In this document: positions 7,897 to 16,539 of the stretch, piece by piece | Position numbering within the stretch: the first letter of the stretch is position 1 | Layout: the number at the start of each line of letters is the position of its first letter | Assembly: GCF_002245895.1 (NCBI RefSeq) | Contig: NZ_NPJZ01000001.1 | Span: forward strand, 1,351,001-1,415,000 | DNA length: 64,000 nt | DNA from: Rhodococcus sp. OK302 | GTDB lineage: Bacteria > Actinomycetota > Actinomycetes > Mycobacteriales > Mycobacteriaceae | Direction: 5' to 3' | The notes under the pieces: model-generated | What the model saw: only the letters and a program-made list of their open reading frames with translations | The model's database searches: none | Told to the model about the DNA's origin: nothing | Made by a program: the position numbers and the translations under genes

Positions 7897-8733
7897 ATGA
7901 CGAGACGTTTCGAAGGTCGCCGGGCGCTGGTCACCGGTTCAAGTCGTGGAATCGGTGCGGGTGTCGCGGAGCGACTGGCAGCGGAGGGCGCCGACGTCGT
8001 TTTGGTGGCTCGAACGCTCGGCGCACACGCAACCCTGCTGGGCAGCCTCGAGGAAACCGCTGCTCGAATTGCGAAGTACGGAACCAAGGTTGAGATTGTC
8101 GTCGCGGATCTGACGGACGAACAGCAGCGTGACACCGTTGTGCCGCAGGCGATCGAGAAGATCGGCGGGACTATCGACATCCTGGTGAACAACGCGGCAG
8201 CAGCGATCTACGCGCCGTTGTCCGAATACCCGCTCCGTCGGCGGCGTGTGGTCTTCGAGGCAAACGTCCACGCGCCACTCGATCTGATGCAGGCAGTAAT
8301 ACCCGGCATGGTGGCACAGGGTTTCGGCTGGATCGTCAATGTGTCCAGTGGAACCACGAAGCAGTGGCAAGGTCCGCCGTTCACGTTGATCGAACCGGGA
8401 ACAGCGATGACCGTGTACGGAGCCTCCAAGTCGGCGCTGAACCGCATCAGTAACGGCATGGGTGCCGAACTTTACGGCGCGGGTGTGCGCGTCAACACGA
8501 TCGAACCGCGGGCAGCAGTGCTCAGTGAGGGCGCAAGAGTCCTGGTCGGTGAGACTATCCGTCCGGATCAGGTCGAATCTATGGAACAAATGGTGGAAGC
8601 GGTCACAGCGCTGTGTGATTGCGACACCGAGTTCACCGCACAATCATGCGTCAGCCTGGACCTGATCGACGATTGGTCATTGATCGTCCGCGGTCTCGAC
8701 GCAGCAGAACTTCGAACCGAGGAAATGACATGA
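7897..8733 (+). CDS. SDR-family dehydrogenase
   Basis: A 278-residue short-chain dehydrogenase. The NAD(P) motif is GSSRGIGAG (residues 13-21); the catalytic Ser lies in NVSSGTT, and YGASK follows after an insertion of about 18 residues. It is paralogous to the gene at 15606, with the same LLGSLEET-like segment and the same inserted loop before YxxxK. It probably oxidises a hydroxyacyl-CoA or ring hydroxyl made by the hydratase steps. The gene starts one base after the previous stop, and its own stop overlaps the thiolase start. Confidence 0.85.
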   Translation: MTRRFEGRRALVTGSSRGIGAGVAERLAAEGADVVLVARTLGAHATLLGSLEETAARIAKYGTKVEIVVADLTDEQQRDTVVPQAIEKIGGTIDILVNNAAAAIYAPLSEYPLRRRRVVFEANVHAPLDLMQAVIPGMVAQGFGWIVNVSSGTTKQWQGPPFTLIEPGTAMTVYGASKSALNRISNGMGAELYGAGVRVNTIEPRAAVLSEGARVLVGETIRPDQVESMEQMVEAVTALCDCDTEFTAQSCVSLDLIDDWSLIVRGLDAAELRTEEMT

Positions 8734-9860
8734 ACCCCGTCATCGTCGACGCAGCACGCACGCCGTTCGGGAAGCGGGACGGCTGGCTGTCCGGAGTCCA
8801 CGCGGCCGAACTGTTGGGATATGCGCAGTCCGGTGTGCTCGATCGGGTGGGAGTAGATCCGAATACCGTCGACCAGGTGATCGGCGGCTGCGTGACGCCG
8901 CTCGGGGAGCAGTTCGGCAACATCGTTCGTACGTCCTGGATGCACGCGGGTCTTCCGCTGAAGGCGGGTTGCACCACCATCGACGCGCAGTGCGGCACGG
9001 CGCAGCAGTCGGTGCAGTTGCTGGCCGGTCAGATCGCCATCGGCGCCGTCGACGTCGGCATTGCCTGTGGGGTGGAACTGATGTCGCGGGCTCCGCTCAC
9101 CTACAAGGTGGGCACGGGCCTCGGAACACCCCGACCCGAGTCGTGGTCACTCGACACCGTGGATCAGTACACGGCCGCCGACCGGATCGCCGTCAAGCGC
9201 GGTTTCTCGCGCGCAGATATTGACGCCTTCGGGCTTCGCTCGCAACAGCGTGCCGCTGCCGCCTGGGATGCCGGACGATTCGACAAGCACATTATCGACG
9301 TGTCGGTTCCGGAGTCCGATGTTCCGATTCACCGCGATCAGGGGCTTCGGGAGTCGAGTTTGGAAGGCCTCGCGAAACTGCGCACCGTCCAGGAAGGCGG
9401 ATTGCATACAGCCGGAACATCTTCGCAGGTGTCGGATGGGGCGAGTGCTGCCGTGCTGATGTCGGAGAACCGTGCTGCTGCGTTGGGCGTGCGTCCGCGG
9501 GCGAAGATATTGGCGCAGTGCGTTATCGGTGGTGACACGGAGTTCATGCTCGACGGTCCTGTGGACGCAGCGTCCATAGTGCTGGAACGGACGGGCCTGA
9601 CGATTGCCGACATCGATCTGTTCGAGGTCAACGAGGCGTTTGCCTCGGTGCCCATGTCGTTTGCGCAGGTGCACGGCGTCGACCAGGATCTGCTGAACGT
9701 CAACGGTGGTGCCATTGCGCTGGGGCACCCGGCCGGAGCAACCGGTATTCGACTGTTGGCCAATGCGATCGACGAACTGGAACGACGCGACAAGTCCATC
9801 GCCCTCATCGCGATCTGCGCGTCAGCCGCAACCACCTGCCTGATTCTCGAACGTATCTGA
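8730..9860 (+). CDS. Acetyl-CoA acyltransferase (thiolase), FadA5/FadA6-like, with altered last motif
   Basis: A 376-residue thiolase for the terminal CoA-dependent C-C cleavage of a 3-ketoacyl-CoA. Nucleophile Cys88 sits in DAQCGTAQQ and His333 in GGAIALGHPAGATG. The final motif, normally C-x-GGG with the second catalytic Cys, reads ICASAATT (Cys363): the Cys remains but the glycines are replaced. This should alter the oxyanion/CoA loop, so activity or substrate range may differ from FadA6, which it otherwise resembles. It overlaps the SDR stop by four bases. Confidence 0.88.
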   Translation: MNPVIVDAARTPFGKRDGWLSGVHAAELLGYAQSGVLDRVGVDPNTVDQVIGGCVTPLGEQFGNIVRTSWMHAGLPLKAGCTTIDAQCGTAQQSVQLLAGQIAIGAVDVGIACGVELMSRAPLTYKVGTGLGTPRPESWSLDTVDQYTAADRIAVKRGFSRADIDAFGLRSQQRAAAAWDAGRFDKHIIDVSVPESDVPIHRDQGLRESSLEGLAKLRTVQEGGLHTAGTSSQVSDGASAAVLMSENRAAALGVRPRAKILAQCVIGGDTEFMLDGPVDAASIVLERTGLTIADIDLFEVNEAFASVPMSFAQVHGVDQDLLNVNGGAIALGHPAGATGIRLLANAIDELERRDKSIALIAICASAATTCLILERI

Positions 9861-9894
9861 CGCCCCAGTAGAACCGAAGATTGAGGAACCAGCC

Positions 9895-12105
9895 ATGGCC
9901 CTGCCCCTGCTCGAAGACCACCGTGATCTCGCCGAAGCGGTAGCCGCATTCGCGGCCCGCGGCGGTGTAATTGCCGACACCCGAGCCAATTTCAAGCGGT
10001 ACGCCGCCGGTGATCGTCCGGATTCCTGGGATTCGCTGGTAAACCAGGGATTGCACGCCGTGCATCTGCCGGAGGTATACGGCGGCGACGGTGCCTCGCT
10101 CGCAGAACTTGCGGTGGTTGTCGAACAGTTGGGCATGGCTCTCTATCCCGGATCGTACGTCCCGACCGTTGTCACCGGCGGAATTCTCGCGACCGGTTCC
10201 GGTAGCGCGGCAGCAACAATGTTGAGTGAGTTGGGCGCTGGAGCTACCGGAGCTGTGTCCACGGGTGTCGGGGTAGAGGCAGTCCGCACCGAAACCGGCT
10301 GGAGCGTCACCGGTACATCGGATCCGGCCCTGGGTCTACCGGGCGCGGATGTTGTTCTTGTACAGGCCCAGAGCAGCGAAGGTGAACTGTGGTTCCGGCT
10401 CACCCCGGCTGCCACAGCGGTAGTCGAGGTCGAGGACGGTATTGACCTGACACGGGCGATCGGCACGTTGACGCTGACCGGTCACCCGGTATCGGACGCG
10501 GAGATCGTAGATGGTCTGCTGCCGCAGCGTGTCGAGCTGATCGTCAATACCGTGTACGCCGCGGAGGCGAGTGGACTTGCGGCTTGGGCGCTGCGCACCG
10601 CTGTCGACTACGTCAAGACGCGAGAGCAGTTCGGTCGCCCCGTCGGCAGTTTCCAGGCAGTTCAGCACAAAGCTGCCATGATGCTCGTGCGCTCCGAAAT
10701 TGCCTGTGCAGCAGCCTGGGATGCAGCACGGTCGGAAGACCACGACGTGGATCAGCAGCAGCTCGTTTCCGCTCAGGCGGCGCTGGCGGCGTTGCCCATC
10801 GGGATCGAGAACGCGCTCGAATGTGTCACATTGCTTGGCGGTGTCGGCTTCACCTGGGAGCACGATGCGCACTTGTATTGGCGTCGTGCACTGAGCATTG
10901 CGGCCGTTGTCGGTTCGGAGGAGAGGTGGGCGCACACACTGGGGGAACGCTCCGCCGATGCTGTTCGCGACTTCTCGTTCGTTGATCCCGACCTGTTGCC
11001 GGAATTGCGCGCCGATGTGCGCCGCGTCTTCGCTGACGTCGAGTTGCTGCCTGATGACGGAACCACCGCCGCAAGTTGGGCTCCGGCGAAGGGGAGTGCT
11101 CGGCGCGCACGTTTTGCCGAGGCGAAACTTGTTGCACCGCACTATCGAGCCCCGTATGGGCTGGGAGCGGGACCCAAGGAACAGGCTGTCATCGCCCATG
11201 AGTTCGCCACGCGCGGATGGGCGCAACCGTCCACTGTGATCGGTGAGTGGGTGCTTCCGACGATCCTCGAACACGGCAATGCCGAGCAGCACGACAGGTT
11301 CGTCGATCCCACGCTGCGCGCCGACATCATCTGGTGCCAACTCTTCAGCGAACCCGGCGCAGGCTCCGATCTCGCTGGGCTGAGCACCAAAGCACGTAAG
11401 GTCGACGGCGGCTGGATCATTTCGGGGCAGAAAGTCTGGAACTCGGGTGCACACGAGGCGGATTGGGGCGTCTGCCTCGCCCGCACCGACGCGGATGCAC
11501 CGAAACACCGGGGACTGTCCTACTTCTTGGTCGATATGACATCGAAGGGCGTCGACGTCCGGCCGCTCAAGCAGTCGACAGGCAAGTCGGAGTTCAACGA
11601 GGTGTTCCTCGACGAGGTGTTCATTCCGGACGACTGCCTTGTCTCCGAACCGGGCCAAGGTTGGAAGCTTGCCGCGACAACATTGTCGAACGAGCGCCTG
11701 AGTATGGGCAGCACATTGCATCATGGTTCGAGCGATCAGTTCCGAACCGTCATCGCCGACGGTAGTCACGATTGCTCGAGGGAAGACGCCGTAGAAGGAT
11801 TGGGTCACAGCATCTCTCGTGAGCTGGCACTATCTGCCATGAACCTGCGCGGCGTCTCGGCCCGCCTGGCCGATCAAGAACCCGGCGCCGAGATCAGCGT
11901 CTCGAAGGTGTACAACGCGCTGGCTCAGCGCGAAGGGTCGCGAGATTTGCTCCGTTTGTTGGGACCCCGTGCGGCAGTGGTTGATCCGAAGGCAAACTAC
12001 GCCATCGACCACATCGGATTGCCCTCCATTCTGTTCGGCGGCGGAACCGTCGAAATTCAACTTAACGTCATCGCGCAGCGCGTTCTCGGCCTGCCGCGCT
12101 CCTAG
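9895..12105 (+). CDS. Fused two-domain acyl-CoA dehydrogenase (FadE34/ChsE3-like)
   Basis: A 736-residue fusion of two acyl-CoA dehydrogenase units, about residues 1-360 and 370-736. The first ends with a C-terminal helical domain (TREQFGRPVGSFQAVQHK, WEHDAHLYWRRA). The second contains the FAD/substrate loop QLFSEPGAGSDLA and a matching C-terminal domain. Such fusions stand for the alpha2beta2 heterotetramers of steroid dehydrogenases; FadE34 acts on a C24 side-chain CoA. ATG 9895 follows TTGAGGA. A second fusion of similar size lies at 19178-21325 on the other strand, so the island has two enzymes of this type. Confidence 0.9.
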   Translation: MALPLLEDHRDLAEAVAAFAARGGVIADTRANFKRYAAGDRPDSWDSLVNQGLHAVHLPEVYGGDGASLAELAVVVEQLGMALYPGSYVPTVVTGGILATGSGSAAATMLSELGAGATGAVSTGVGVEAVRTETGWSVTGTSDPALGLPGADVVLVQAQSSEGELWFRLTPAATAVVEVEDGIDLTRAIGTLTLTGHPVSDAEIVDGLLPQRVELIVNTVYAAEASGLAAWALRTAVDYVKTREQFGRPVGSFQAVQHKAAMMLVRSEIACAAAWDAARSEDHDVDQQQLVSAQAALAALPIGIENALECVTLLGGVGFTWEHDAHLYWRRALSIAAVVGSEERWAHTLGERSADAVRDFSFVDPDLLPELRADVRRVFADVELLPDDGTTAASWAPAKGSARRARFAEAKLVAPHYRAPYGLGAGPKEQAVIAHEFATRGWAQPSTVIGEWVLPTILEHGNAEQHDRFVDPTLRADIIWCQLFSEPGAGSDLAGLSTKARKVDGGWIISGQKVWNSGAHEADWGVCLARTDADAPKHRGLSYFLVDMTSKGVDVRPLKQSTGKSEFNEVFLDEVFIPDDCLVSEPGQGWKLAATTLSNERLSMGSTLHHGSSDQFRTVIADGSHDCSREDAVEGLGHSISRELALSAMNLRGVSARLADQEPGAEISVSKVYNALAQREGSRDLLRLLGPRAAVVDPKANYAIDHIGLPSILFGGGTVEIQLNVIAQRVLGLPRS

Positions 12106-12129
12106 CTCTCACTCTCGAGGAGTTTCACC

Positions 12130-13356
12130 ATGTACCTGGATTTGTCCGAGGAGTCGAAGACTCTGCGCAAGGAATTGCGCGCGTACTTCGCCGAGATCAT
12201 CAACGAAGACGACCGCCGCGCGTTGGTCGACCAAACCGAAGGCGGCCCCGTCTTCGACCGCATACTGCGTCAGATGGGTAAGGACGGCTGGTTGGGCCTG
12301 GGCTGGCCGGAGGAATTCGGTGGCCGGGGTGAGAACCCCGAAGCTCTGTACGTGTTCTACGACGAGGTTATCCGTGCGAATGCGCCACTGTCCCTGGTCA
12401 CGCTCAACACCGTCGGCCCCGCACTGATCAAGCACGGAACGCAGGCGCAGAAAGACTTCTTCCTGCGGCCGATCCTGGCCGGCGAGTTGATCTTCGCTAT
12501 CGGATACACCGAGCCGAACGCCGGTACCGATCTCGCTGCCCTCGAAACCCGCGCGCGTATCGACGGTGACGATCTGGTCATCAACGGCAACAAGATCTTC
12601 ACCAGCGCCGGTGTTTTCGCAGACTGGGTGTGGCTGGCCGTCCGCACCGATCCGGATGCGCCGACCCACGAAGGTATTTCTGTGGTGCTGGTGCCGACCA
12701 GTGCTCCCGGTTTCTCAGTGACCGAAATTCACACCATCGGCGGAATTAGCACCTCGGCAACATATTATGAGGATGTTCGTGTGCCACTCTCCAATGTTGT
12801 CGGTGAACTCAATCAGGGCTGGAAGCTCATCACCAACCAGCTCAACCACGAACGTGTGGCATTGGCAGCTCGCGGCGGTGTCGCCAACGAACTCTTTGCC
12901 GAGGTAGTCGAGTGGGCGAAGGCCGAGCCGGCCGGTGACGGCTGTGTCTACGACATCGGCTGGGTGCGCGAGAAACTGGCCGAGATCTACGCCCTGCTCA
13001 GTGCTGCCGATCTGATGAACCTCCGACTGGTCGCGGATGTCGCGGCGAACACCTTGGGTGGTGGAGACTCTGCTGCCGCCAAGATCTTCGGCACCGAAGC
13101 AGTGGTGAGCGCGTACGGAATGCTGCAAGAAATCCTGGGAGCCAAGGGGCTGTTGCGTCCGGGAACGCCAGGAGCGGCGCTCGAAGGCCGCGTCGAAAAC
13201 CTGGGCCGGCGCGCCCAGAACAACACCTTCGGCGGTGGCACCAACGAAGTGATGCGTGAAATCGTCGCCGCCAAATGTCTGGGTATGAGGCTCGCCGCGC
13301 GTCGTCGACCTGTTGTCGTATCGAAAGACACTGCCGTACCAAACGAGAAGAGCTGA
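12130..13356 (+). CDS. Acyl-CoA dehydrogenase (ChsE2/FadE29-like subunit)
   Basis: A 408-residue acyl-CoA dehydrogenase resembling FadE29 (ChsE2), the FAD-binding catalytic half of the ChsE1-ChsE2 heterotetramer acting on the 3-carbon steroid side chain. Visible features are GYTEPNAGTDLA (FAD loop), ITNQLNHERV and the C-terminal NNTFGGGTNEVMREIVA. ATG 12130 is preceded by CGAGGAG. The next gene, one base away, is a shorter ChsE1-like dehydrogenase, so a heteromeric enzyme is the best reading. Confidence 0.9.
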   Translation: MYLDLSEESKTLRKELRAYFAEIINEDDRRALVDQTEGGPVFDRILRQMGKDGWLGLGWPEEFGGRGENPEALYVFYDEVIRANAPLSLVTLNTVGPALIKHGTQAQKDFFLRPILAGELIFAIGYTEPNAGTDLAALETRARIDGDDLVINGNKIFTSAGVFADWVWLAVRTDPDAPTHEGISVVLVPTSAPGFSVTEIHTIGGISTSATYYEDVRVPLSNVVGELNQGWKLITNQLNHERVALAARGGVANELFAEVVEWAKAEPAGDGCVYDIGWVREKLAEIYALLSAADLMNLRLVADVAANTLGGGDSAAAKIFGTEAVVSAYGMLQEILGAKGLLRPGTPGAALEGRVENLGRRAQNNTFGGGTNEVMREIVAAKCLGMRLAARRRPVVVSKDTAVPNEKS

Positions 13357-13357
13357 C

Positions 13358-14479
13358 ATGGAATTCGAATTCGACGACAACCTGTCCGCAGTGCGGGATC
13401 TGGGTGAGTCGATCTTTTCCGCCAAGTCTACCGTCGATCGATTGCGTGAGGTCGAGAAGTCGGGTGGTTTCGACGCGGAATTGTGGAAGGTACTCGCCGA
13501 TTCCGACCTTCTCGGAATCGCCCTGCCTGAAGAGGCTGGTGGTGCAGGTCTCGGAATGCTCGGTCTCGCTGCAGTTCTCGAGCAGCAGGGCCGACGCGTC
13601 GCTCAGGTCCCACTGTGGTCGGTTGTAGCCACCGCAGCCTTGCCGATTGCCGAGTTCGGCAGTCCGGAGCAGAAAGCGTCGTGGCTTCCAGGCCTGCTCG
13701 ACGGTTCCGTGATCGTCGCGGGTGCTTTCGAGACTGGTCACGGCGCTGATCTGCCGGTCCGGGCGGAGGCGTCGGGTGATGGTTGGACTCTCTACGGAAC
13801 TGTCGAATCGGTGGCTGCTGCCGATGTTGCTGTGGCACTGGTTGTTCCGGTAGGAATGCCCGGCGGTGGCACGAGCGTGATGATCGTGCCCGCCGAACGT
13901 CTCGTCCGTACCACGCTGAACGTGACCAATCACGAGAGCAACAGTGCGGTGAGCTTCGACGGAGCAGTCGTCACAGCTGCCGACGTTCTTCCGGGTGACG
14001 GAACAGCTATTTTCGATTGGACGCTGCGACGAGCACGGGTTGCGCTGGCAGCCTTGGCTGTTGGTGTGTGCGAAGAAGCACTGGCCATGACCGCGAAGTA
14101 CACGTCCGAGCGCATCCAGTTCGGTCGACCGATCTCCACCAACCAGGCGGTGTCGGTGCGCGCTGCCGATGCGTATCTCGACACCGAGAGCATTCGCTTG
14201 ACCGCGCAACGCGCAGCGTGGCTGATGGACACGGGAGCGGAGGGCGAAGCGGAAGCTGCTGCACTCGTAGCCAAGTGGTGGGCGTCGCGTGGTGGACTGC
14301 GAGTCGTCCACGCTACCCAGCACCTGCACGGCGGAATCGGCGCTGACATCGACTACCCGATCCACCGCTACTTCCTGTGGGGTCGTCAAATCGCGTTCTC
14401 CCTGGGGAGCGCGGGCGCGGTCGGCATGGAACTGGCCAATGTTCTGGAGAAGGGCGCGTCGATCGGCGCACCTGTATGA
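13358..14479 (+). CDS. Acyl-CoA dehydrogenase (ChsE1/FadE28-like partner subunit)
   Basis: A 373-residue acyl-CoA dehydrogenase-fold protein. The N-terminal helical region has the LLGIALPEEAGGAGLGMLGL segment, but the middle domain is degenerate at the FAD loop (AFETGHGADLPV instead of TEPxAGSD). The C-terminal domain keeps ERIQFGRPISTNQAV. This matches FadE28 (ChsE1), which contributes to the heterotetramer without a full FAD site. ATG 13358 is one base after the upstream stop; the downstream gene starts inside its last codons (ATG 14476). Confidence 0.87.
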   Translation: MEFEFDDNLSAVRDLGESIFSAKSTVDRLREVEKSGGFDAELWKVLADSDLLGIALPEEAGGAGLGMLGLAAVLEQQGRRVAQVPLWSVVATAALPIAEFGSPEQKASWLPGLLDGSVIVAGAFETGHGADLPVRAEASGDGWTLYGTVESVAAADVAVALVVPVGMPGGGTSVMIVPAERLVRTTLNVTNHESNSAVSFDGAVVTAADVLPGDGTAIFDWTLRRARVALAALAVGVCEEALAMTAKYTSERIQFGRPISTNQAVSVRAADAYLDTESIRLTAQRAAWLMDTGAEGEAEAAALVAKWWASRGGLRVVHATQHLHGGIGADIDYPIHRYFLWGRQIAFSLGSAGAVGMELANVLEKGASIGAPV

Positions 14480-15546
14480 CCACGGGGGAGAACTTGGCGG
14501 TGCGCGTGCTTCGCGCACCGCAGGGACTTCCACGTGCAGAGGACTTTGCGATCGCCGCAGCCGAGATTCGGCAACCGCAAGACGGCGAGGTGCTGTTCCG
14601 GGCCTGCTATCTTGCGATCGATCCCAGTGCCCGTCGGCGGCTGCCTGCCTCCGACGGGCGTCCGGGTCCACTCGGCGCGGTGGCCGGGATCGGCGATATC
14701 GTTCTGGCCGGGGTGAGCCCACCGCAGGCAGGCCTCGATGGTGCGTTGGTGGGTGAGGTTGTCGCGTCGCGGCATCCGGATTTTGCGCCGGGCGACTTGG
14801 TCCGTGGCGGGAATACCTGGCAGGTGTTTCACACGGTTCGCGGCGAGTATCTGGACTTGTTGGAACCCCGTCCGGGATTTCAGTTGGAAGCGGAGCTGGG
14901 AGTGCTCGGTAGGCCGGGGTTTGTGGCGTACTGCGGACTGAACTTCGCGGCAAAGCTCGAAGCCGGTATGACGGTGGTGATCTCGGCTGCCGGCGGCGCC
15001 GTCGGGATGGTGGCAGGACAAATGGCTGCGCTGGCCGGCGCCCGCGTTGTCGGAATTGCAAGTGGCGACAAGGTCGCCTATGTCGTGAATGAACTCGGTT
15101 TTGCAGAATGCATCGATCGGACGAACGAGACGATCTCTGCGGGATTGGCGAGGACCTGTCCGGAAGGTGTCGACGTCTACTTCGACAACGTGGGCGGTGA
15201 GACGTTGGCCGCGGTGTTCGAGCAGCTCAACGACTTCGGTCAGGTTGTCGTGTGCGGGATGGCAAGTGAGTACAACGGAGCCGAAGCCGACTTCGGCCCA
15301 CCTTTGCGCCCTGTACTTCGTAAGCGACTGAAAATTCAGGGCTTTGTGGTCTACGACCACTACAAGCATTATCCGCGTTACCGCGAGTGGGCGCTCGAAC
15401 AACTCGATGCGGGACGGCTGCGTTACCGCGTGGACGTCGTAGACGGGTTGGAGAATGCCCCGCGGGCGTTGGCAAACGTTCTGACCGGCCGGAACCGAGG
15501 CCGTCAGCTTGTACAACTTGGTCCGTTACCACACGTCTTGGGTTAG
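14476..15546 (+). CDS. NADPH-dependent medium-chain oxidoreductase (LTB4 dehydrogenase/PTGR-like)
   Basis: A 356-residue zinc-free medium-chain dehydrogenase/reductase. The cofactor motif AAGGAVGMVAGQMA (residues 174-187) and the segment GVDVYFDNVGGE are typical of the leukotriene-B4 12-hydroxydehydrogenase / prostaglandin reductase group, which reduces C=C bonds of alpha,beta-unsaturated ketones with NADPH. In this operon it may saturate an enone intermediate. ATG 14476 overlaps the previous gene by four bases. Confidence 0.88.
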   Translation: MTTGENLAVRVLRAPQGLPRAEDFAIAAAEIRQPQDGEVLFRACYLAIDPSARRRLPASDGRPGPLGAVAGIGDIVLAGVSPPQAGLDGALVGEVVASRHPDFAPGDLVRGGNTWQVFHTVRGEYLDLLEPRPGFQLEAELGVLGRPGFVAYCGLNFAAKLEAGMTVVISAAGGAVGMVAGQMAALAGARVVGIASGDKVAYVVNELGFAECIDRTNETISAGLARTCPEGVDVYFDNVGGETLAAVFEQLNDFGQVVVCGMASEYNGAEADFGPPLRPVLRKRLKIQGFVVYDHYKHYPRYREWALEQLDAGRLRYRVDVVDGLENAPRALANVLTGRNRGRQLVQLGPLPHVLG

Positions 15547-15605
15547 CGGACACGCCAAGGAACACAGCCCGACACGGTGGTCGGGGAAACGGAAGGTGTA
15601 TCGGC

Positions 15606-16529
15606 ATGACGAATGACAGCACCACAGCCGCAGGCCTTGCGGTCGTCACGGGTGCGAGCCGAGGAATCGGGCGGGCGATAGCGAGACGTATTGCAGCAGA
15701 GGGAATACCCGTTGCGGCAGTCTCTCGCACGTTGCGTTCGGGTGATGGCAATCTTCAGGGCTCGCTCGAGGAAACCGTCGAATTGATTACGGCGGCAGGT
15801 GGAACCGCGCAGAGCTTTGCCGTCGATCTGGGTGAACCCGATCTCGATCGCGGCGCTCTGATCGCCCGAATCGAGGAAAGCTTCGGGCGCCCGGTGAGCA
15901 TCCTCGTCAACAACGTTGCCGCGTCCCGGCGCTACGAGAGACTCTTTGCGGACATGCCGAGAGAGTGGTTCTACGACTCCGTCGAAACGAACGTGTGGAA
16001 CACCTGGGACCTGATGAAGGCGGTCATCCCGAGCATGCGCGCGAACGGTGCGGGATGGATCGTCAATATTTCGTCCCGGCAGGCCGGTCCGCGCGTCGGT
16101 CCGCCGTTTGCGCCGCATCCGCTGGCCGGTTCTGTCTTGTACGGCGGAACGAAGGCGATGATCGACCGCATCAGCACGGGATCCGCGATGGAACTGTACG
16201 GCGATAACATCGCTGTGAATTCGCTTGCGCCCAACCGTGGCGTCGCGACCGAGCACGCTGCCGCAGCGGTTCCGGGATGGCCGTCCGAGCCCGAGGACAC
16301 GATGGCCGAGGCGGCGCTGCTGCTCTGCACTGCCGAACCGTCCGAGGTAACCGGCCGAGTGGCGTTCAGCCTGCCACTACTGAAGGAATTCCGACGCTCG
16401 GTTCATGCACTCGATGGCAGCGGACTGTTGGAGGGCTGGCAACCCGACGATCTCGACGAGAACGGTTTTCCGGGGCACTACCTCACCTTCAATCCGCCGG
16501 CGCCGGTGCCGGCAGAACTGCTGAAGTAG
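15606..16529 (+). CDS. SDR-family dehydrogenase, paralogue of the 7897 gene
   Basis: A 307-residue short-chain dehydrogenase with GASRGIGRA (NAD(P) binding), NNVAAS, the catalytic Ser in NISSRQ, and YGGTK after an insertion of about 18 residues. The insertion and the LQGSLEETVELI segment tie it to the SDR at 7897, so the pair arose by duplication. Likely a hydroxyacyl-CoA or hydroxysteroid dehydrogenase; substrate unknown. ATG 15606 follows GGAAGG by about 9 bases. Confidence 0.87.
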   Translation: MTNDSTTAAGLAVVTGASRGIGRAIARRIAAEGIPVAAVSRTLRSGDGNLQGSLEETVELITAAGGTAQSFAVDLGEPDLDRGALIARIEESFGRPVSILVNNVAASRRYERLFADMPREWFYDSVETNVWNTWDLMKAVIPSMRANGAGWIVNISSRQAGPRVGPPFAPHPLAGSVLYGGTKAMIDRISTGSAMELYGDNIAVNSLAPNRGVATEHAAAAVPGWPSEPEDTMAEAALLLCTAEPSEVTGRVAFSLPLLKEFRRSVHALDGSGLLEGWQPDDLDENGFPGHYLTFNPPAPVPAELLK

Positions 16530-16539
16530 GGAGCTAGAT

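Noticed and set aside
10336..11808. A 490-codon minus-strand open frame
   Set aside because: Antisense to the fused acyl-CoA dehydrogenase; no recognisable motif and the opposite strand is clearly coding.
12998..15061. A 687-codon open frame on the minus strand
   Set aside because: It is antisense to two acyl-CoA dehydrogenase genes and the enone reductase gene, is rich in Arg/Pro/Ser with no domain signature, and arises from the high-GC codon bias of the real genes.
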